The notes beneath the pieces are model-generated. The model saw only the letters and a program-made list of their open reading frames with translations, was not told the origin of the DNA and did no database searches. Shown piece by piece: positions 36,783-45,465 of a stretch of 64,000 nucleotides of DNA. Every line of letters starts with the position of its first letter. The stretch's first letter is position 1. The DNA lies in NCBI RefSeq assembly GCF_029625295.1, contig NZ_CP121112.1, forward strand, positions 1,612,001 to 1,676,000, given 5' to 3'. Both the position numbers and the translations under genes were made by a program. Source of the DNA: Flavobacterium gyeonganense. Lineage in GTDB: Bacteria > Bacteroidota > Bacteroidia > Flavobacteriales > Flavobacteriaceae.

Positions 36783-37412
36783 TCAGTTTAGCATATTGTT
36801 TTTGAGTAGAAAAGCAATTAGTTCTGCCACATTCTTCATTTTGTATTTTTGAAGGATATTGCGACGGTGAGTCTGAACGGTTAAAAAACTTAAAAACAAA
36901 TCATCCGCTATTTCCTGAGTAGATTTTCCCTGTGAAAGCAGCAATGCAATATCACGCTCTCTTCTGCTTAAAGCCGGAATACGCTCTAAATCTTCAGATA
37001 ATGGCTGGCTAATTATGGTTTTAACTTCTTCACTAAACACAATTTCTCCTTCGATTGCTTTATAAATACAGTCTTTGAATTCGTCAAACGAAGCACTTTT
37101 CAGAATATAACCATTTCCTCCATTCTGAATAAACTGCATCACCAGGCTTCTTTCAGACTGACTGCTCATTCCGATAATTACAATTTTTGGATATTTCTGT
37201 TTAATTATTTTACATAAATCAACTCCATTTAGTATTGGCAAAAAAATATCCATCAAAATTAAATCAACGTTATGGTTTTCGATGTAGTCCAGCAGCTCAG
37301 TTCCCGATTGAAATTTTTTAACTATTTCAATATTTTCCAAATCCGACAATAAACCTTCAATTCCTGAAATTACTATTGGATGATCATCTATTATTACCGT
37401 TCTGTAACTCAT
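36783..37412 (-). CDS. Response regulator, NarL/LuxR family
   Basis: 209 residues. The receiver domain has D9/D10 and phospho-acceptor D55 (LILMDIFLP). A LuxR/NarL HTH occupies about 147-200 (LSRRERDIALLLSQGKSTQE ... TVQTHRRNILQKY). It is 14 bp downstream of its kinase partner. A perfect 7-2-7 palindrome of the NarL-box kind lies upstream of the operon (39479-39494). Confidence 0.94.
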   Translation of the reverse strand: MSYRTVIIDDHPIVISGIEGLLSDLENIEIVKKFQSGTELLDYIENHNVDLILMDIFLPILNGVDLCKIIKQKYPKIVIIGMSSQSERSLVMQFIQNGGNGYILKSASFDEFKDCIYKAIEGEIVFSEEVKTIISQPLSEDLERIPALSRRERDIALLLSQGKSTQEIADDLFLSFLTVQTHRRNILQKYKMKNVAELIAFLLKNNMLN

Positions 37413-37426
37413 AATTTGTTTTTGGA

Positions 37427-39415
37427 TTATATTTTTAATTCGATATAAGTCGATGTTCCTTTACCAGCAACTGAATCTATTTCTAATTTCCCGTTTAAGA
37501 AAGCTACACGGTTCTTAATGTTTTTAAGCCCCATACCTTCTTGTTTTTCAGCAGATTCCACATTAAATCCTGTACCATTATCTTCCACTGTAATAAAGAA
37601 AACGTCTTTGTTTTGCGAACAGGAAACCAATATATGTGAAGCTTTTGCATATTTTAGAGCATTATTTAAAAGTTCCTGTATAATCCTGAAAATCATGATT
37701 TCGAAATGCTGCGGCAAATTTGATTTTTTAACCAAATATTGAAATTCAATTGTTGTTTCGGGATTGGAATGTGAAGCACATAAATCTTTTAAAGCGTGTT
37801 CAAGTCCCAATTTCATTAAACTTTCCGGCATTAAATTCTGAGAAATATTACGAAGTTCCTTAATCGAATTATTAAGCATTGCATGGATATTGGGATTCGT
37901 TTCGTTGTTTTCACGACCGGATATACTCAAATGCATTTTCAAACCTGAAAGCATGCTCCCGAGTCCGTCATGTAAATCTCTTGCAATCCTTTTTCTTTCC
38001 ATTTCTTCTCCTTCAATCAGGGCATTTGAGATCGATAATTTTTGCTGATTTTCCAGTGCGGCGAGTTCCTGGATATGGTTCATTTCTTTTTGAAGGCTTA
38101 ACTTTTTCTGATAATTATTCCAGCTCCACAAAAACAAAACCGTCAAAAACAAAAGAAATGAAAGAACCGCAAAAAGAATCATATTAAGCCTGTTATTATT
38201 TACCTGCAAAACAGCTTTTTCATTTTCCGACTGCAGCAAACTAATTTTCTTTTCGCTTTCTGCTTTTTTATATTTTGCTTCAAGCTCAATGATTTCATTT
38301 TTCAGTTTCGCATTGTTAAGACTATCATTAATCACATTATATTTATTCGAATAAAAATAAGCCTTTGAATAGTCTTTAGTGGCATTATAAACCTTTGACA
38401 ATTCCTTATAATAGTTCTTTTTATCTACTGTAAAAGAGGTATTTTTAATTAGATATTCCAGATTATTTATGGCTTTATCAAAATTTTTAAGTTTAAAAAG
38501 CACTTCATATTCTGCAAATTTCAACCTGTTAAGTGCGACAAGATTGTTATGATTTTTAGCTGATTTTATTCCTTTTCCAAAACTTACAAGTGCTTCGTTA
38601 AATTTATTTTGCTTGGAATAATATATTCCTTCTGAATAATAATAAGAATCATTGAGGTTGGATTCCGGATATTTGTTTAAGATCGAAAAAGCTCTTTCCA
38701 AAACTACTTTTGCATCATAAAAATGTTTGAGCTCAATTAAGTTTTCGGCATTAATAATATAAGTCTCCATTCTCGACTCTGCGAGTGTTGCCGATTTTTT
38801 AGTTGTATTTTCTATATACCTTTGTGCCTCTGCAAGATATTCTGAAGCCTTTTGGCGCTCTTCATTGTTCATAAAAATAATGGCAACTGCTTTACTCAAA
38901 CCACTAATCAGCTCAAAATCGCCACTTTTCTTAGCAATTGGAATCGCTTCATTTACAAGCAGTTTCATATAGGCATTTTCATTGTTCTTATGCTGTTGTA
39001 TAATACCATAATTCTGCAGCACAATGGCACGCAGTTTATACGCTTCTTTGTTTCTGTATTTTTTTAATTTGTTATTCGCATTCATTAAAGCTTTTTCATA
39101 GCCGTCTAAATCTCCTTTTTCAATAAAACTATAGGCATTGTAGTAAATAGAAGCATCTCTTAAAAAAGGAAATTTGATCTTTAGCCGGTTCGCCTGCGCG
39201 AGATATTCTTTAGATTTTTTGACATCCTGAACCATTAAAAACAATTTGGACAATCTAAAACTATTCAAACACTTAATACTGTCAGACTTAATGTTCTTGG
39301 TAACGTTTGCAACACTGTCAATATATACTGTGTCATCATCTAAGGACAGAATTACTTGTGAATTGGAGATTGCAGAAAAAAACAGAAAAAATAAAAAGAT
39401 GTATAGTTTGTTCAT
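37427..39415 (-). CDS. TPR-containing sensor histidine kinase (HisKA_3 type)
   Basis: 662 residues: a signal peptide (about 1-19), a periplasmic region of TPR-like helical repeats (about 40-370, for example NSYYYSEGIYYSKQNKFNEA-type units), a coiled-coil stretch, one membrane helix (about 405-425) and a HisKA_3 domain with the phospho-His around residue 481 (RKRIARDLHDGLGSML). A HATPase_c domain (VEDNGTGFNV, GMGLKNIKNRV) ends it. This architecture is common in Bacteroidota. It pairs with the NarL-type regulator downstream. Confidence 0.93.
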   Translation of the reverse strand: MNKLYIFLFFLFFSAISNSQVILSLDDDTVYIDSVANVTKNIKSDSIKCLNSFRLSKLFLMVQDVKKSKEYLAQANRLKIKFPFLRDASIYYNAYSFIEKGDLDGYEKALMNANNKLKKYRNKEAYKLRAIVLQNYGIIQQHKNNENAYMKLLVNEAIPIAKKSGDFELISGLSKAVAIIFMNNEERQKASEYLAEAQRYIENTTKKSATLAESRMETYIINAENLIELKHFYDAKVVLERAFSILNKYPESNLNDSYYYSEGIYYSKQNKFNEALVSFGKGIKSAKNHNNLVALNRLKFAEYEVLFKLKNFDKAINNLEYLIKNTSFTVDKKNYYKELSKVYNATKDYSKAYFYSNKYNVINDSLNNAKLKNEIIELEAKYKKAESEKKISLLQSENEKAVLQVNNNRLNMILFAVLSFLLFLTVLFLWSWNNYQKKLSLQKEMNHIQELAALENQQKLSISNALIEGEEMERKRIARDLHDGLGSMLSGLKMHLSISGRENNETNPNIHAMLNNSIKELRNISQNLMPESLMKLGLEHALKDLCASHSNPETTIEFQYLVKKSNLPQHFEIMIFRIIQELLNNALKYAKASHILVSCSQNKDVFFITVEDNGTGFNVESAEKQEGMGLKNIKNRVAFLNGKLEIDSVAGKGTSTYIELKI

Positions 39416-39478
39416 AAAGGTGGCATTTTCTCAAAGTTATTAAAGCTTAATGACTTTCAAAAAGAAATCCCACTCTTT

Positions 39479-39518
39479 TACCTGACATCAGGTAGTAAAA
39501 AATACATTTTATCAGGTA
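39479..39518 (+). promoter_or_regulatory. 7-2-7 palindrome TACCTGA-N2-TCAGGTA plus a third half-site (candidate NarL-family operator)
   Basis: A perfect inverted repeat at 39479-39494 and another TCAGGTA at 39512-39518, 24 bp from the second half-site. The TAC...GTA ends and 7-2-7 spacing are those of NarL-family binding sites. It lies between the NarL-type two-component operon and a divergent lipoprotein gene, about 50-60 bp upstream of that gene's -7 element. Confidence 0.6.
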
Positions 39519-39541
39519 TTGTTGTCTGCTTTGTAAGCTTC

Positions 39542-39549
39542 TAACTTTG
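39542..39549 (+). promoter_or_regulatory. -7 promoter element TAACTTTG for the 133-residue lipoprotein
   Basis: Perfect TAnnTTTG, 43 bp before the ATG at 39593. The palindrome above lies at activator-type distances upstream. Confidence 0.6.
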
Positions 39550-39592
39550 ATATAGAATGAATTTTAAACATAAATAGTAAAGAAAATTAAAC

Positions 39593-39994
39593 ATGAAAAC
39601 ACATTTGAAACAAATTATGCTAATGCTGACTCTTGTATTTACATTTGCTTCCTGCAGCAGCGATGATAACGACAACGACTCTGTAAACAGATCAAGAGAT
39701 GTTAAATATGAAATAACCGGAAATTACACAGGAGATCTTGATGTAACTTATCTTGAAAAAAGCGGAGCTGCCCTTAATGAAGATATTGATGCATTGCCAT
39801 GGACTAAAGAATTTACAGCTAATGCTGATTCGCCGGGTGCCTCATTTCAAACGAGTGGTTATGGAGGTGTTAAAGGGCAAACACTTACTGGTAAAGTTTA
39901 TGTTGGGGGAAAAGTAGTAAAAGAATTAACTGCAACTGCTACTGAAGACGGAATTATTGTATTGGTTCCAAGTTCGTATGTATTTCCGAGATAA
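39593..39994 (+). CDS. Small secreted lipoprotein, likely target of the adjacent two-component system
   Basis: 133 residues with a lipoprotein signal (lipobox FASC, Cys21) and an Asp/Asn-rich linker (SSDDNDNDS). The mature domain is beta-rich (RDVKYEITGNYTGDLDVTYL, LPWTKEFTA, KVYVGGKVVKELTATA). The VKYEITG...VTY...LPWTK layout recalls MmpS-like domains, but this is only a resemblance. Its promoter region contains the 7-2-7 palindrome next to the NarL-type system, so regulation by it is inferred. Confidence 0.78.
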   Translation: MKTHLKQIMLMLTLVFTFASCSSDDNDNDSVNRSRDVKYEITGNYTGDLDVTYLEKSGAALNEDIDALPWTKEFTANADSPGASFQTSGYGGVKGQTLTGKVYVGGKVVKELTATATEDGIIVLVPSSYVFPR

Positions 39995-40011
39995 AATTTG
40001 GTCATAAATTA

Positions 40012-40053
40012 ATTAAAGAAAGCTTTGTGAAATTTACAAAGCTTTCTTTTTTA
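40012..40053. terminator. Bidirectional hairpin terminator after the lipoprotein gene
   Basis: The stem AAAGAAAGCTTTGT with ACAAAGCTTTCTTT is followed by T-runs. It runs into the stop codon of the convergent gene at 40051. Confidence 0.85.
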
Positions 40054-40647
40054 TGATTCTAACTGATGCGTTACTTCTTTAAATCTCTGAATGAGACTAT
40101 TGATTTTGTCCTGCTGCTTTTTAATTTGTTTTGGACGAATAAAAAACCAGTTGAATAAAATCCATAAAAATGTTATCCCATAAGTCAACCCGGCTCCCAA
40201 AAGAGTCATTCGGCTTGCGTACTCGTACATGTACAGGCCAATTCCAGCACTTAGCATCAGAAAATAAAGGCTCATCATATTAGTTTGTAAAAATTGCTGT
40301 TTCTTTTTAATCAAAACTAACTTTTGGAGATAATCATGATTAGTCGTAGTCGTGTCAATATCTTTATATTTTCCAAATAATTTATTGTAAACTAACAGAT
40401 AAACCATCATAGCGAGAATTACCAAAACAATTCCGATCTTAGTTGATATAAACTGTGGTTGAAAATATATCCAGATAAAAATTATAAAAATACTTGTTGC
40501 CAAAAGCATAATATTGGTCATCCATAAACTACGCATAGACGCTTTTTTAAACACGCTCACCCTGGAAAGCAAATCCTGCATATCAGGCTGATTTACGGTT
40601 TGTTTTTTCCATAAATCTTTAAAATCTATATTGTTATCGTGGTCCAT
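40051..40647 (-). CDS. Membrane protein downstream of an ECF sigma factor, putative anti-sigma partner
   Basis: 198 residues. A soluble N-terminal part (about 1-35, DFKDLWKKQTVNQPDMQDLLSRV) is followed by four hydrophobic helices in two pairs (about 42-60, 65-85, 125-140, 145-168) and a charged C-terminal helix. It overlaps the sigma gene by 14 bp, so it is translationally coupled. There is no zinc (HxxxCxxC) anti-sigma motif, so the anti-sigma role is inferred from position only. Confidence 0.75.
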   Translation of the reverse strand: MDHDNNIDFKDLWKKQTVNQPDMQDLLSRVSVFKKASMRSLWMTNIMLLATSIFIIFIWIYFQPQFISTKIGIVLVILAMMVYLLVYNKLFGKYKDIDTTTTNHDYLQKLVLIKKKQQFLQTNMMSLYFLMLSAGIGLYMYEYASRMTLLGAGLTYGITFLWILFNWFFIRPKQIKKQQDKINSLIQRFKEVTHQLES

Positions 40648-41110
40648 TTTCTTTAAATTTTTGAGTCATTTTTTCTTTTATTCTGTGAATTTTCACGCGT
40701 ACATTGGCTTCAGAAAGTCCGACGATTTTGGCAATTTCCGACTGTTTTACATCTTCTAATTCCAGTGAAATAATGATACGCTCGGTTTCCGGCAATTCGG
40801 CTATACATTTATATAAAAATTGGATATGGGGTTCAATAGAAATTTGTTTTTCTTCGCTCAGATGAACTGGCAGATTTGATTTTGGAAAACGTTTGTCTTT
40901 TTCAATCTGCCTTAGGCAGTTATTCGAAGCAATTCTGAAGATCCATGTTCCAATAGAAGATTCGTTTCTAAAAGTTTCCAGTTTTTGCCAGACGATTATA
41001 AAGGTTTCCTGAGCCAAATCCTGTGCGATATCATAATCGTTGACAAAACCCATACAAAGCCTGAAAATTCTGTCCCAATACATTTTGTAGATAGTTTCAA
41101 ACTCCATCAT
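40634..41110 (-). CDS. ECF-type RNA polymerase sigma factor
   Basis: 158 residues with sigma-70 region 2 (IFRLCMGFVNDYDIAQDLAQ, then ETFIIVWQKLETF) and region 4 (ELPETERIIISLELEDVKQSEIAKIVGLSEANVRVKIHRIKEKM). Two adjacent ATGs are possible (MMEF). It starts in a 4-bp ATGA overlap with the hydrolase gene, and the membrane protein follows in overlap. The gene order is hydrolase, sigma, membrane protein. Confidence 0.93.
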   Translation of the reverse strand: MMEFETIYKMYWDRIFRLCMGFVNDYDIAQDLAQETFIIVWQKLETFRNESSIGTWIFRIASNNCLRQIEKDKRFPKSNLPVHLSEEKQISIEPHIQFLYKCIAELPETERIIISLELEDVKQSEIAKIVGLSEANVRVKIHRIKEKMTQKFKENGPR

Positions 41111-41958
41111 TTAGATTTTAAAAATTGTTTTAATTGTTCCAAATACCAGGCTGTATCATCATACATAATAAAGTGAAGCCCTTTGGTGGCATATTTAAAA
41201 TCAGCGGTTTTCAGGTTTTTATACTGTTCGTCGATTGCAGGTTTTAAATTTATAAAATAAGATTCTAACAAAATTAACGATGGGCATTTTATCTGTGCAA
41301 TCCTGTTTCTCAAATCGGTATTAGAAAAATCGCAATACATTTGTCCAAAAGTGGTTCGGTCCGATTTTACACTCCAGCTTACTACTGTTTCAAGTTTTGA
41401 TGAATCTTGCAAAAGTCTTGGCATCATTTGTTTCTGCATATCATAAAACTGAGTTTCATTCATAGATGTCATTTGATTTACGGTTGCAGAACAATCGTTA
41501 TTTTCTTTTGATTTAAAAGAAGTGTCGCTCAAAGCTGCCAAACACGGAAGCGCATCAACTACTACAATCTTCCCAATTAAATCCGGATAATCAGAAGCAA
41601 GAGCAAGCGCAAGTCCACCGCCCATACTATGACCGATTACAATTGGTTTTTCGATTTTATTGTCTTTAATATAATCGGCAATTCCAGTTTTCCAGTTTTC
41701 AAATGAAGAATCCGGCTGTGGTTTTACTCCGGCGAAACCGGCCATTGTAAGGGTATAACAGATGAAATCTTTCTCGAATGCAGCTTTGGTTTCATTCCAG
41801 ACTTCTCCGGAAGAAGCAAATCCGGGAATGAAGATAATAGCTTGTTTTCCTTTTCCGGTTTTTAAGACTTCAAACGGATATGATTTTGTTTGAGCAAAAA
41901 CATTTAGACATAATACTGAGAATAAGAATGCGATAATTACGATAGTATATTTTTTCAT
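41107..41958 (-). CDS. Secreted alpha/beta hydrolase
   Basis: 283 residues with a signal peptide (to about FAQTK, residue 23). The alpha/beta-hydrolase core has the oxyanion region FIPGFASSGEVWN, nucleophile elbow GHSMGGG (Ser around 120), a later Asp (ILLESYF region) and the C-terminal His in GLHFIMYDDT. It is periplasmic. It is the first gene of the sigma-factor operon, so it may be part of the response the sigma factor controls. The substrate is unknown. Confidence 0.9.
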   Translation of the reverse strand: MKKYTIVIIAFLFSVLCLNVFAQTKSYPFEVLKTGKGKQAIIFIPGFASSGEVWNETKAAFEKDFICYTLTMAGFAGVKPQPDSSFENWKTGIADYIKDNKIEKPIVIGHSMGGGLALALASDYPDLIGKIVVVDALPCLAALSDTSFKSKENNDCSATVNQMTSMNETQFYDMQKQMMPRLLQDSSKLETVVSWSVKSDRTTFGQMYCDFSNTDLRNRIAQIKCPSLILLESYFINLKPAIDEQYKNLKTADFKYATKGLHFIMYDDTAWYLEQLKQFLKSK

Positions 41959-42270
41959 TTTAATAGTTTTAAGTTGTTAAATAAGCGGATCCGTGCTTTG
42001 GATACGACAACTATTAAAATGTTACAATGGGAATTAAAATTTTAATGAAAAAATTCCAAATCCCAATGTCACTGCGGGTTTTTAACCGCGAAGTACGCGA
42101 AGGTTTACGCAAAGAACACAAGGTTTTCCACCACAAATTCACGAATTATTTTTGACAATCTTTGAGAATAAAAATTCGTGAATTTGTGGTGGAAAAAAAT
42201 GAACAAAAAAATCCCAAACCCCAACAAAAATTGGAATTTGGAATTTATTATATTGGAATTTAAATTTTGG
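41959..42270. other. Intergenic region packed with dispersed-repeat elements, between leuS and the hydrolase
   Basis: 312 bp without a gene. In order it holds an AATTCCAAATCCCAA unit (about 42050-42066), a ctttgcg/cgcgaagg-type stretch (about 42072-42120), the 24-bp-arm hairpin (42124-42196) and period-7 TTGGAAT units (42231-42270) next to the leuS stop. The hydrolase operon promoter must also lie here, but I see no perfect -7 element. Confidence 0.6.
42124..42196. repeat. Long perfect inverted repeat (24-bp arms, 25-nt loop)
   Basis: The arm 42124-42147 (begins TTTTCCACCACAAATTC) is the exact complement of 42173-42196 (AATTCGTGAATTTGTGG...). A related single arm is present near 29960-29981. 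It could be a REP/MITE-like element or a leuS terminator. No target-site duplication was confirmed. Confidence 0.75.
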
Positions 42271-45200
42271 TTATCCAACCAAATTAATGATCTTCCCAGG
42301 AACGATAATCACTTTATTCGGAGTTCTTCCGTCCAATTGTCTTTGCGTTCTTTCGTCTTTCATAACGATTTCTTCAATTTGTTCTTTGGTTAAATCCAAA
42401 GGTAATTCGATAGTGAAACGCATTTTTCCGTTGAAAGAAACCGGATATTCTTTGTTGGTTTCAACCAAATGTTTTTCTTCAAAAATTGGGAAAGCCACTT
42501 CTGAAATTGAAGTTGTATATCCTAACTGTGACCATAATTCTTCTGCGATATGCGGCGCATAAGGCGAAACCAAAATAGCTAACGGTTCTAAAATCGCTCT
42601 TGAATGACAATTTTGAGAAGACAATTCATTTACACAAATCATAAACTGAGAAACCGAAGTATTGAAAGAGAAATTCTCTATATCTTCTGCTACTTTTTTG
42701 ATGGTTTTGTGTAACGATTTCAAGTTGTCTTTTGTTGGTTCGTCGTTGTTTACGATTAAACCATTATCATCAAAATACAATCTCCATAATTTTTTCAAGA
42801 AACCAAAAACTCCCGAAATACCAGCAGTGTTCCAAGGTTTTGCCTGCTCTAACGGACCTAAGAACATTTCGTATAAACGTAATGTATCAGCACCGTAATC
42901 TGCGCAGATATCATCTGGAGTTACAACATTGTAATATGATTTCGACATTTTTTCGACCTCTCGTGTAACAAAAAACTTATCATCAACTTCCGAGAATGTT
43001 ACAGCATTTTTATAATCGTCTCTCCAATTTTTAAATTTTTCAACATCCAATTCATTTTTTAAATTGACAAATTCAATTGGAACTCTTGTTTTATAAAACG
43101 TAAACTCTTTTCCTAATATATTATAATCAACATTAACTTTTTCATCTAAACCAAGTTCCTTCAATTCACTAGACAAATCTTTTGTAAACACGTTAATTAG
43201 TTTTTGACGAATTTCTAAGCTATATTCATCATCTTTTGCTGATTTAAAGTAATTCAAAACTTCTTCAGACAAAAAATAATCTTTGATAAGAGAATACTTT
43301 TCTTGCAATTTCTTCAAACTTTGTTTTTCATCTTCAGATAAAAAAGACAAAGCTCCATAAGCTGAATGCACTTCAACTTTCAGTACGTCACTATATTCTT
43401 TACCAAAAAAACTTATGTTTAATCCAATTCTATTTACAAAAGCACTTTCTCCCAAAATCATTCCCTGATTAATCAGTTTTTTGAATGGTTCTTCGGTTGG
43501 AGCAAAACCTTTATCTTTTAAGAATTTGTTCCAGAAACGAGAATACAATAAGTGACCTGTTGCGTGTTCGCTTCCTCCAATATATAAATCTACACTTTCC
43601 CAATAAGCTAATGCTTCTTTGCTTGCAAATTCATTTTCATTGTGTGCATCCATATAGCGCATCCAGTACCATGAACTTCCCGCCCAGCCCGGCATTGTGT
43701 TTAATTCTAAAGGAAAAATTGAAACATTGTCAACCAAATCAGTATTGACAACTTTATTTTGTTTTGTATCCCAAGCCCAAACAGCTGCGTTTCCTAATGG
43801 AGGCAATCCGTCTTCTGTTGGCAAGTATTTCTCTACTTCAGGCAAAATAATCGGTAAATGCTGCGTATCGATCATTTTAGGCAATCCATTCACGTAATAA
43901 ACTGGGAATGGTTCACCCCAATAACGCTGACGAGAAAAAACAGCGTCACGCAAACGGTAATTTGTTTTTCCTGTTCCCTGCCCGATTTCTTCTAATTTTT
44001 CGATGGCTTTTTTAGTAGCCTCTTTATAATTCAATCCGTTTAAGAAGTCTGAATTTGCAATTTCAACGTTATCTTTTGATCCGTAAGCAGCCTCAGAAAT
44101 ATCAACATTGGCGAAGATATTTTTGATTTCCTCCATTCCATTCTGACCTTTAAAGAAATTAGCAAACGCATAATCTCTTTCGTCTCCACAAGGAACAGCC
44201 ATTACAGCACCAGTTCCGTAACCAGCCAAAACATAATCGCCAATCCAGACCGGAATAGCTTCTTTTGTAAAAGGATGTTCAGCATAAGCTCCTGTAAACA
44301 CTCCCGAAATGGTTTTTACATCGGCCATACGCTCACGCTCAGAACGTTTTGCTGTTTTTTCGATATACGCTTCAACTGCATCTTTTTGTTCCGGAGTTGT
44401 AATTTTAGCCACCAAATCATGTTCAGGAGCCAAAGTCATAAAAGTTACTCCGAAAATTGTATCAGGTCTTGTTGTGAAAACTTCGATAAAATTTGTTTCA
44501 GGTTTCACGTTTAAAGTTTCATCACTTTGCGCATCAACCTGAGACTTGAAACTTGAAACTTGAAACTTAACTAAAGCTCCTACCGATTTTCCAATCCAGT
44601 TTCTTTGAGATTCTTTGATTGACTCACTCCAATCGATATCATTTAGACCCTGAAGCAGGCGTTCGGCATAAGCAGAAATTCGCATACTCCATTGTGTCAT
44701 TTTTTTTCTTATAACAGGATAGCCTCCACGCTCCGAAACTCCGTTTACAATTTCGTCATTTGCCAAAACTGTTCCTAAGCCCGGACACCAGTTTACTTCG
44801 GTTTCTGCCAGATAGGTCAATCTATATTGCAGCAAAATCTTCTCCTGTTGTTCTTTCGCGAAAGCGTTCCATTCAATAGCCGTAAATGCTTCTACTGCAT
44901 CATCACAAACTGCCTTTACATTTGCATTGCCTTCTTTTTCGAAAACAGCAACCAAGGTCGAAATATCTTCGGCTTTATCTGAATTTTTATTGTACCAGGA
45001 ATTAAACAACTGAATGAAAATCCATTGTGTATATTTGTAATAATCCGGATTTGAGGTGCGCACTTCACGTGCCCAGTCAAATGAAAATCCGATTTTATCC
45101 AATTGTTTTCTGTATCCTGCAATTTGCTTTCCTTCTTTATCAACACCTCCGTCAATATTTACACGGGTAGTATCTTCCGGACGCTGTCCTGTCTGAATCG

Positions 45201-45465
45201 CATATTGCTCAGCCGGTAATCCAAAACTGTCGTAACCCATTGGGTGCAAAACATTGAATCCTTGATGTCTTTTGAAACGAGAATAAACGTCTGAAGCAAT
45301 ATATCCCAACGGATGCCCAACGTGTAATCCTGCTCCTGATGGATAAGGAAACATATCGAGAACATAGTGTTTCGGCTTTTCAGAGTTGTTTTTTGCTGCA
45401 AAAGTTTGATTTTCTGCCCAATATTTTTGCCACTTGGCGTCAATTTCGTTTGGATTGTATTTCAT
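42271..45465 (-). CDS. leuS: Leucyl-tRNA synthetase, with two unusual insertions
   Basis: 1064 residues, about 120 more than the roughly 940 typical for the family in this group. HIGH-type HVGH is at 48-51 and KMSKS at about 838 (EKMSKSYYN). The editing domain contains FTTRPDTIFGVTFMTLAPEHDL. Insertion 1 (about residues 299-324) is encoded by period-7 ACTTGAA-type repeats (44495-44571). Insertion 2 (about 670-800) replaces the usual 40-residue segment after INQGMILG with a much longer Lys/Glu/Leu-rich stretch before ELDVEKFKNW. The reading frame is open throughout, so the enzyme should be functional. The promoter TAAATTTG is at 45602-45595. Confidence 0.95.
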   Translation of the reverse strand: MKYNPNEIDAKWQKYWAENQTFAAKNNSEKPKHYVLDMFPYPSGAGLHVGHPLGYIASDVYSRFKRHQGFNVLHPMGYDSFGLPAEQYAIQTGQRPEDTTRVNIDGGVDKEGKQIAGYRKQLDKIGFSFDWAREVRTSNPDYYKYTQWIFIQLFNSWYNKNSDKAEDISTLVAVFEKEGNANVKAVCDDAVEAFTAIEWNAFAKEQQEKILLQYRLTYLAETEVNWCPGLGTVLANDEIVNGVSERGGYPVIRKKMTQWSMRISAYAERLLQGLNDIDWSESIKESQRNWIGKSVGALVKFQVSSFKSQVDAQSDETLNVKPETNFIEVFTTRPDTIFGVTFMTLAPEHDLVAKITTPEQKDAVEAYIEKTAKRSERERMADVKTISGVFTGAYAEHPFTKEAIPVWIGDYVLAGYGTGAVMAVPCGDERDYAFANFFKGQNGMEEIKNIFANVDISEAAYGSKDNVEIANSDFLNGLNYKEATKKAIEKLEEIGQGTGKTNYRLRDAVFSRQRYWGEPFPVYYVNGLPKMIDTQHLPIILPEVEKYLPTEDGLPPLGNAAVWAWDTKQNKVVNTDLVDNVSIFPLELNTMPGWAGSSWYWMRYMDAHNENEFASKEALAYWESVDLYIGGSEHATGHLLYSRFWNKFLKDKGFAPTEEPFKKLINQGMILGESAFVNRIGLNISFFGKEYSDVLKVEVHSAYGALSFLSEDEKQSLKKLQEKYSLIKDYFLSEEVLNYFKSAKDDEYSLEIRQKLINVFTKDLSSELKELGLDEKVNVDYNILGKEFTFYKTRVPIEFVNLKNELDVEKFKNWRDDYKNAVTFSEVDDKFFVTREVEKMSKSYYNVVTPDDICADYGADTLRLYEMFLGPLEQAKPWNTAGISGVFGFLKKLWRLYFDDNGLIVNNDEPTKDNLKSLHKTIKKVAEDIENFSFNTSVSQFMICVNELSSQNCHSRAILEPLAILVSPYAPHIAEELWSQLGYTTSISEVAFPIFEEKHLVETNKEYPVSFNGKMRFTIELPLDLTKEQIEEIVMKDERTQRQLDGRTPNKVIIVPGKIINLVG
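44495..44571 (-). repeat. Period-7 repeat inside leuS (ACTTGAA units)
   Basis: ACTTGAA occurs three times in tandem at 44544-44564, flanked by degenerate copies (GTTTCAGGTTTCACGTTTAA region). It encodes the in-frame extra segment FQVSSFKSQV in LeuS. It looks like intergenic repeat DNA captured by the gene. Confidence 0.75.

Noticed and set aside
43485..45155. Several 65-99-residue frames on either strand within leuS
   Set aside because: They lie entirely inside leuS, have no start context and no protein-like pattern.
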